Of a DNA stretch of 10,043 bases, positions 6,139 through 10,043 are shown piece after piece; positions within the stretch are counted from its first letter, which is position 1; the number at the start of each line of letters is the position of its first letter. The position numbers and the translations under genes are program-made. This DNA is from DATEAV01 sp964575425 (GTDB taxonomy: Bacteria; Chloroflexota; Anaerolineae; Anaerolineales; E44-bin32). The notes under the pieces are model-generated. The model ran no database searches and was not told the origin of the DNA. It saw nothing but the letters and a program-made list of their open reading frames with translations. The stretch covers positions 1 through 10,043 of the forward strand of contig CAZNRD010000070.1 of NCBI GenBank assembly GCA_964575425.1, given 5' to 3'.

Positions 6139-7659
6139 GTGAGAAAAGTCAACGGCCGATACGAAGTCTACGGCAACCCCATATCTGAGAGGCAATCTAG
6201 AGCCGCTGACCGGTGGAAGGACATGCTGGCGAGGAAGTTCCACTACGACCCGAACGAGAGATTCGTCCTGAGCGTCGCAGACCACCCTTACGGCTCGGAG
6301 ATCTTCGGACTCAAGAGCATCGTCCGTAACGGACACGGCGAGCCACTCGACCAGGCCAACGGCGTCGTCGTCAGCACCATCCGCATGGGGTTTGGGCACT
6401 ACCGCATCGCCATGGCGGGGGTCTCTGCCGCGAAGGCGATGGGCTTCATCCCGTACTGGCTCGACCTGCTTGCCATCCCTGGCATCACCGCTGACGTCAT
6501 CAACTGGTGCAACACCAACTACAGCAGGTTCTCGCGCCTCTCCCAACGGTTCTCGTGGTTCGATAGGTACATCTGGGAACCCCTCACTACCGGCGGACCC
6601 ACTCTTCCTGGCTTGAACGCATTCTTGCACTGGTGGATCGTGACCTGGCCCTGGCGCTTCCTCAAGACCGAAGTCAAAGACTTCAAGATGAGCGAGTTGT
6701 TCAAGAACCTGTATGCCGCGCTGCCGTCAGACATGCCCATGCTCACCTCCCACATGTGGAACTGCATGGGTGCCGTGGCCGCTGGAATGACCCGCGTTGT
6801 TCACATGGTGTTCGACAACTGGCCCATGGCTTTCCAGCTGACCGAAGGCGCGAAGCATGCGGTCCAATCCCCGTCGGGCTACTATGGCTTTCGTGCCATG
6901 CGCGGCTTCGATGACCGGGCGCGAATCCTCCAACCCACACCCCCCGACGCCCTCTTTTTCACCGGCCATCATGTTGACCATGAACTCGTCGAAAACATCG
7001 AAGCCGACTGCGCCGACCGCCTGAGACGCATGCAAGTCAGGGAACCACGCCGCTTCCTCGTCACTATGGGCGGGGCAGGCGCGCAGCGGGAGCTGTTCAA
7101 AGCGATCATTGAGCACGCCATCCCCATGATCGAGAGGGACCAGATCGCGCTCTTCATTAACCTCGGCGATCACAAGGACAGTTGGGCGTGGCTGCAGGGC
7201 GAAGTCTCCCACCACAAGGACCTCTTCAACACCCACTTCACCTGGGAGGAGACCAAAGCCCTCGTCGACAGCATCCGCCAGAAGGCCGCGCGCGGCCTGC
7301 ACGTCTTCCTGTATGACAACACCTTCCACGCCGTGTATGCCACCAACTACCTCATGCGCGTCATCGACGTGATGATCACCAAGCCGAGCGAGCTGGCCTT
7401 CTACCCTGTCCCGAAGATCTTCAACGCCCGCGTTGGCGGACATGAGATGTGGGGGGCGATTCGCGGCGCCGAGATCGGAGACGGCACCGTCGAGACCCGC
7501 ACCATCCCGCAGACCCTGCAGGCAATGGACTTGCTCGCCGAAGCCGACGACCTGCTCACCATGTTCTGCGAGTGCATCGTCAAGAACAAGAGCATCGGCA
7601 TCTACGACGGCGCGTACAAGAGCGTGGAACTTGCGACGGGCAAGAGATACGAGCGATGA
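6139..7659 (+). CDS. Uncharacterised GT-B-like protein (possible glycosyltransferase)
   Basis: This 506-residue protein has no signal peptide or convincing membrane helix. I do not recognise a characterised homologue. GTG 6139 is the likely start because AAGGAG at 6125-6130 lies 8 bases upstream. Its architecture resembles a GT-B fold glycosyltransferase. A first Rossmann-like strand and Gly-rich turn occur at residues 75-90 (GVVVSTIRMGFGHYRIA), comparable to the GGGH loop of GT28 enzymes such as diacylglycerol glycosyltransferases. An aromatic-rich segment follows (about 160-175, HWWIVTWPWRF), possibly amphipathic and membrane-contacting. A second Rossmann half begins at about 305 (RRFLVTMGGAGAQRELF). 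A C-terminal donor-site-like stretch comes at 412-440 (ITKPSELAFYPVPK, then GGHEMWGA). GT-B fold is inference from these motifs; a lipid or sugar-nucleotide substrate is possible but not shown. It is 97 bp from the hydrolase remnant, same strand, and may belong to the same transcription unit or have its own promoter. Confidence 0.75.
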   Translation: MRKVNGRYEVYGNPISERQSRAADRWKDMLARKFHYDPNERFVLSVADHPYGSEIFGLKSIVRNGHGEPLDQANGVVVSTIRMGFGHYRIAMAGVSAAKAMGFIPYWLDLLAIPGITADVINWCNTNYSRFSRLSQRFSWFDRYIWEPLTTGGPTLPGLNAFLHWWIVTWPWRFLKTEVKDFKMSELFKNLYAALPSDMPMLTSHMWNCMGAVAAGMTRVVHMVFDNWPMAFQLTEGAKHAVQSPSGYYGFRAMRGFDDRARILQPTPPDALFFTGHHVDHELVENIEADCADRLRRMQVREPRRFLVTMGGAGAQRELFKAIIEHAIPMIERDQIALFINLGDHKDSWAWLQGEVSHHKDLFNTHFTWEETKALVDSIRQKAARGLHVFLYDNTFHAVYATNYLMRVIDVMITKPSELAFYPVPKIFNARVGGHEMWGAIRGAEIGDGTVETRTIPQTLQAMDLLAEADDLLTMFCECIVKNKSIGIYDGAYKSVELATGKRYER

Positions 7660-7860
7660 CCTGACCAGGCCCGAGGATCTCCAGGGTCCTTGGGGTCCGG
7701 CTCGCCTGACATGGTTCATATCGAAACCGGCTTCCCCCCGTTCTCGGTCTCCTTCAAACGCGATCATCTTCTGCTGATGACCGTGCGGACGCCGGCTTCC
7801 CCCATGACGGATCTCCGCCTGGACAGCTCGAGTGTCACAGCCCGGTTTGCTGGGTTTGCC
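7660..7860. other. Convergent intergenic region with weak hairpin and a 12-bp direct repeat
   Basis: This 201-bp gap separates the stop of the GT-B-like gene from the stop of the - strand DUF3800 gene. CAGGC (7666-7670) plus GAG (7673-7675) can pair with CTC (7701-7703) plus GCCTG (7704-7708) around a 25-base loop, a poor terminator candidate. The 12-mer CCGGCTTCCCCC occurs at 7727-7738 and again at 7792-7803. A short + strand open frame here has no family-like sequence and overlaps the DUF3800 gene, so I do not call it. The gap is the likely boundary between conserved and accessory DNA. Confidence 0.4.
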
Positions 7861-8799
7861 CTATGCTGCGAAAAGCGGCCAGGCTTCTGGGCTCTGTCCA
7901 CGACCCCGGCCGACGACCTTGTTGAAGCTTAGCTGGAACTCTCGGGCCTCTGGTACGGCGGCGGAGAACTGATCCACCAACAGTTCCCGCTCAACAAGGT
8001 CATGCTCCAAAGCGCCGCCTTTCACACTTCGGAGAACGGTCCCACGGGCTTGAGCGGAATCCTGACCGCCGCCTAGTTTGACCTCTGAAGAGGCGGAGGC
8101 ATTCACAGCCTGCGCCACTGCCCCGGTCAAGCCGTCAGTGAGTTGAACGAATTCACATTGCTCGGCCCGGCCACTGTCGACCCTTCCTGGATCTCCAGGG
8201 ACCATCGTGACCTGAGCGAGGGGTTGGACGATGTGCGGGTAGCGCACCTGCCCTTGGAGCCTTCTCCTGGCGATTCTCGAGATGAGATACTGCGGCAGGC
8301 TTGAGCAAGATGGGTCATGAGCAGAAAGAGTACGCTCTTCTGAGTAGAGTGCTAGGCGGACCCTATCATACTGGGCGAGTGACCACGCGACCGCACCGGT
8401 GAGTGCCATGCCTGCCGCATGATTGTACAGATCGTGGTGTTGAGAGTACTTGTCCGCATCGAATGCGCGGGAGTTGCGGTCGATCACAAGGCACTTGTAG
8501 GGACAATCGAAGGATAGCTCTTGGAACCACAGGTCTAGCCATCGGGCAGTCGCGGAAGCCCTCTCGCTCATCGTCCTGTCGCGAAGCTCAGCGAAATGTA
8601 TCCTGCCCGTGAAGCCCCCTCTCGCACTTGCAAGCCTCGCTACCAGAGACGGACACTTCTCCTCCGGCGCCAGGAGGATACCGTGGAAGAGGAATCTGGC
8701 ATGAGTTGGGTCAGTACCGCTCTCGTCGTGATACACATTGAAGCTGCCCACTCGGGCGCCAGGTATTCCTTCGAAGGAGAGCTGTCGCGGATTGGACAT
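7861..8799 (-). CDS. DUF3800 domain-containing protein
   Basis: This 312-residue protein belongs to the DUF3800 family, predicted RNase H-like proteins often found in genomic islands, phages and near defence or mobile genes; their biochemical role is mostly untested. The hallmark is the N-terminal acidic strand VYHDESGTDP (Asp25-Glu26-Ser27-Gly28), followed by ARFLFHGILLAP. Further family-like elements are RIHFAEL (66-72), YKCLVIDR (101-108), LALYSEERTL (149-158) and the late helix CEFVQLTDGLTGAVAQAVN with Asp222, corresponding to the usual LLQLADLLAGA motif. Asp25, Glu26 and Asp222 are candidate metal ligands. ATG at 8799 is the first good start after an in-frame stop; its ribosome binding site is poor (GGAAGG about 15 bases upstream). 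Codon use looks less strongly G/C at third positions than in the transporter genes, which fits acquired DNA. It is divergent from the integrase at 9539. Confidence 0.82.
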   Translation of the reverse strand: MSNPRQLSFEGIPGARVGSFNVYHDESGTDPTHARFLFHGILLAPEEKCPSLVARLASARGGFTGRIHFAELRDRTMSERASATARWLDLWFQELSFDCPYKCLVIDRNSRAFDADKYSQHHDLYNHAAGMALTGAVAWSLAQYDRVRLALYSEERTLSAHDPSCSSLPQYLISRIARRRLQGQVRYPHIVQPLAQVTMVPGDPGRVDSGRAEQCEFVQLTDGLTGAVAQAVNASASSEVKLGGGQDSAQARGTVLRSVKGGALEHDLVERELLVDQFSAAVPEAREFQLSFNKVVGRGRGQSPEAWPLFAA

Positions 8800-9092
8800 A
8801 GACTCGGCTGTTTGCCTTCCATGTGGGGGCCGGTGTCATGAGGGTTGGCAGGAGGGAACAGCCGACCTGTCGACTCCACCATCCAAGCCGCTCCAGTGGT
8901 GAGCTGCTCCCATTCTCTGTGCCAGCTTCTATGTGAGTCCAATTGCCACCGTGGCAGGGATGAGCGGAGCTTCCAGGTCGAGCACCGACGCGCTCTTGGG
9001 GACTGGCCATAGGCGGTCGCGCGTGGGGCTCCTTGACTTCCGGGCGACGACGAGGTAGCCTAATTCCTGAACGGTGGACACGCGTCATGTCC

Positions 9093-9140
9093 GTTGCCTG
9101 GCTCCTGAAGACGGTCAAGGGTCTCGGTCCGCCAGGCAAC
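9093..9140. repeat. Hairpin A: perfect 10-bp GTTGCCTGGC/GCCAGGCAAC stem with inner AGAC/GTCT stem
   Basis: GTTGCCTGGC (9093-9102) pairs perfectly with GCCAGGCAAC (9131-9140). Inside, after symmetrical 6-base internal loops, AGAC (9109-9112) pairs with GTCT (9121-9124) around the 8-base loop GGTCAAGG. The outer arms are the same decamer that recurs nearer the integrase, and the loop nearly equals that of hairpin C. Confidence 0.7.
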
Positions 9141-9232
9141 TCAGAAAACCGAGATCAATACAGGGAATCTGGCCAAAGGCGAGCAAGGGTCCGATTTGCC
9201 GCCGCCGGGTGGTGCAAGAGCCTCATGCGCGG

Positions 9233-9263
9233 GTTGCCTGGCCCGCCGGCCCTGGCAGACAAC
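9233..9263. repeat. Hairpin D: imperfect decamer inverted repeat
   Basis: GTTGCCTG (9233-9240; the full decamer GTTGCCTGGC is at 9233-9242) faces CAGACAAC (9256-9263) as an inverted repeat with one mismatch. The space between is GC-rich and holds GGCC at 9240-9243 and 9248-9251. It is another copy of the decamer in both orientations. Confidence 0.55.
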
Positions 9264-9345
9264 GCCCGCACGCAGCTTTTCCCAGGAGCAGCATGCAATG
9301 CCCGACCGGATGCCAGGGCTGGCAAATCCCGCCGTCGCCTCCTGA

Positions 9346-9457
9346 ACAAGGGGCATCGCTAGAGGGCGTGTAAGGGTCTCCGGAAAGGAGGGAGAACCTT
9401 ATACGCCTTCTTCGATTCCGTACAAGGGGCATGGGAGTCAAAGACGGTTAAGGGTCT
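9346..9457 (+). repeat. Imperfect tandem duplication of about 77 bp
   Basis: ACAAGGGGCAT occurs exactly at 9346-9356 and 9422-9432 (76 apart), and TAAGGGTCT exactly at 9371-9379 and 9449-9457 (78 apart), in the same order with similar spacing. This looks like two diverged copies of one unit, each containing one hairpin (B, C). A related CAAGGGTCTCGG segment is at 9116-9127 within and beside hairpin A. Confidence 0.5.
9365..9407. repeat. Hairpin B: 17-bp imperfect stem
   Basis: GGCGTGTAAGGGTCTCC (9365-9381) pairs with GGAGAACCTTATACGCC (9391-9407) across a 9-base loop. There are 15 Watson-Crick pairs, one G-T wobble and one G-A mismatch. A short pyrimidine-rich stretch (TTCTTC, 9408-9413) follows, so a rho-independent terminator or attenuator upstream of the integrase is possible. 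Confidence 0.65.
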
Positions 9458-9466
9458 TGGACTCCC
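9433..9466. repeat. Hairpin C: 12-bp stem with GGTTAAGG loop
   Basis: GGGAGTC (9433-9439) pairs with GACTCCC (9460-9466), and AAGAC (9441-9445) with GTCTT (9454-9458). One A-G mismatch separates the two stems, and the 8-base loop is GGTTAAGG (9446-9453). The inner stem and loop match those of hairpin A (AGAC-GGTCAAGG-GTCT), with the loop differing by one base. It ends 72 bases before the integrase start. Confidence 0.7.
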
Positions 9467-9473
9467 CTTCTAG

Positions 9474-9513
9474 CCCAGGCAATGCCAGGCAACACCCAGC
9501 AACGCCAGACAAT
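9474..9513 (+). repeat. Four tandem decamers upstream of the integrase ribosome binding site
   Basis: Four consecutive 10-bp units are CCCAGGCAAT (9474-9483), GCCAGGCAAC (9484-9493), ACCCAGCAAC (9494-9503) and GCCAGACAAT (9504-9513). The second is identical to the right arm of hairpin A. The units follow a period of about one helical turn, as expected if protein molecules bind one face of the DNA. They could be recombinase arm-type sites or an operator for the integrase gene. Confidence 0.65.
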
Positions 9514-9538
9514 GGACGCCAGCCAAGGAGGCACTACC

Positions 9539-10043
9539 ATGAGAGGCAAGAGGCTCTCGGAGAGGACCATGAGTCACGCGAAGCTGGACATGCTCATCGA
9601 CTACTACCTGGGAGACATGGAGCGGCGGGGCTGGACCGACGACTCCGTCAGTACGAATCGCCGTTCCCTTCGGCGCCTCGCCCGGTCTGTCAGTCTCGGC
9701 TCTCGAAGCGCCACGCTCCTAGACATCACAGACGAGGTTGTGGATGCCTACGTCTCGACGATGCAGCGACGCGATGTGAAGTTCGAGGCGCATCCAAACC
9801 GCAAGCAGGTACCAGGTAAGCTCTCCGGTTTCACCATCCGCAAGGAAGTCCGGATCCTGAAGGGGTTCGGCACCTGGCTCCAGCTGGAGGGCTTCGAGAA
9901 CCCGTTTGGGGGCCTCGTGATCCCCAAGGAACCGAATCGGATGGTAAGCATGCTCACAGATGAGGAGTTCGATCGTATCCTCAAGTCCATCAATCCACCA
10001 ACGCCGATTGGCTCCCGGCTCTACGCCATCGTGCTACTGATGC
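9539..10043 (+). CDS. Tyrosine recombinase/phage-type integrase (3' end outside window)
   Basis: The 168 visible codons are the N-terminal half of a tyrosine recombinase, an enzyme that catalyses site-specific DNA integration or excision. ATG 9539 is supported by a strong AAGGAGG at 9525-9531, 7 bases upstream; the Met at residue 11 is an unlikely alternative. Residues about 14-130 form the SAM-like core-binding domain: YYLGDMERRGWTDDSVSTNRR, LLDITDEVVDAYVSTMQRR, then FTIRKEVRILKGFGTWLQLE and ENPFGGLVIPKEPNR, the normal linker into the catalytic domain. This starts with MLTDEEFDRILKSI (138 onward) and breaks off at RLYAIVLLM, just before the usual TGLR motif with the first catalytic Arg; the other catalytic residues lie outside. 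The sequence does not resemble integron IntI closely. The tandem decamers end 25 bases upstream and may be its binding or regulatory sites. Together with the DUF3800 gene it marks a mobile region. Confidence 0.9.
   Translation, partial: MRGKRLSERTMSHAKLDMLIDYYLGDMERRGWTDDSVSTNRRSLRRLARSVSLGSRSATLLDITDEVVDAYVSTMQRRDVKFEAHPNRKQVPGKLSGFTIRKEVRILKGFGTWLQLEGFENPFGGLVIPKEPNRMVSMLTDEEFDRILKSINPPTPIGSRLYAIVLLM

Larger units (their letters stand above)
8800..9538. other. Long gene-free, structure-rich region between DUF3800 gene and integrase
   Basis: About 740 bp without a convincing gene: the open frames on both strands are low-complexity Arg/Pro/Gly translations with no recognisable family. It must contain the promoters for the two divergent flanking genes. 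A 13-bp palindrome, TGCCAC-C-GTGGCA, lies at 8944-8956, and TGCCAG-GG-CTGGCA at 9311-9324. A possible rightward promoter is TTGACT (9033-9038), 17 bases, TAGCCT (9056-9061), with a good -35 but a poor -10. The right half (9093-9513) is filled with repeats and hairpins listed separately. The left half (8800-9090) shows little else. Confidence 0.6.

Noticed and set aside
6119..6142. Seven-codon leader frame (MSKEKGT) overlapping the GTG start of the GT-B-like gene by four bases
   Set aside because: Its codons are simply the ribosome binding site of the following gene, its own ribosome binding site is poorly spaced, and such short frames arise often by chance.
7690..7932. 80-codon + strand open frame after the GT-B-like gene
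   Set aside because: No family resemblance, no good ribosome binding site, and its 3' end overlaps the well-supported DUF3800 gene on the other strand.
8640..9139. - strand open frames upstream of and overlapping the DUF3800 start
   Set aside because: They overlap the DUF3800 gene out of frame and have compositionally biased translations without recognisable domains.
9411..9419. TTCGATTCC resembling a tRNA T-loop, hence a possible tRNA or tRNA-derived attachment site
   Set aside because: Position 53 of the T-stem would be C instead of G, the flanks cannot form the 5-bp T-stem, and no acceptor or anticodon arms fit nearby. The match is only nine bases.
9093..9513. CRISPR array
   Set aside because: Repeats are only 10 bp, partly tandem without spacers and in mixed orientation, and no cas gene is visible.
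7660..9538. Integron-like layout (recombinase divergent from a single-gene cassette)
   Set aside because: The recombinase does not look like IntI in its N-terminal half, and I find no attC-type RYYYAAC/GTTRRRY pair near the 3' end of the DUF3800 gene.

Overview
The window is GC-rich bacterial DNA. Its content best fits a Chloroflexota (Anaerolineae-like) genome. The reasons are the lipoprotein-type sugar-binding protein with an Ala/Pro/Glu-rich linker, the extended CUT1 permeases, the Est30-like hydrolase and a large uncharacterised GT-B-like protein. This is a judgement from protein style and was not tested by a database search.

Positions 1-5262 hold a carbohydrate ABC-transport cluster, all on the + strand: the 3' part of a LacI-family regulator (1-860), a sugar-binding lipoprotein (928-2283), a MalF-type permease with a long extra N-terminal membrane region (2359-4029) and a MalG-type permease with a large extracytoplasmic insertion (4042-5262). 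A perfect 10-bp hairpin lies between the binding-protein and permease genes, where such clusters often set a high binding-protein to permease ratio. There is no ATPase gene, so the transporter presumably uses a shared MsmK/MalK-type ATPase encoded elsewhere. The LacI-type protein probably regulates the cluster in response to the transported sugar, which the sequence does not identify.

Positions 5280-6041 hold an Est30-like alpha/beta hydrolase whose frame is intact from end to end except for two in-frame stop codons (TGA at 5418, TAG at 5754). Both can be explained as single C-to-T changes, and all three triad residues remain. Positions 6139-7659 encode a 506-residue cytosolic protein with GT-B-like motifs and no assigned function.

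From about 7660 rightward the character changes to an accessory or mobile region. A DUF3800-family gene (7861-8799) is on the - strand. About 740 bp without a convincing gene follow (8800-9538), and then a tyrosine recombinase/integrase begins at 9539 and runs off the window. The gene-free stretch is dense in structure: decamers of the form GCCAGGCAAC in both orientations, four of them in tandem just before the integrase ribosome binding site, plus several strong hairpins, two of which share a GGTYAAGG loop. This block is the most unusual part of the window and may be a recombination (att/arm-site) region, a regulatory leader or a structured RNA.
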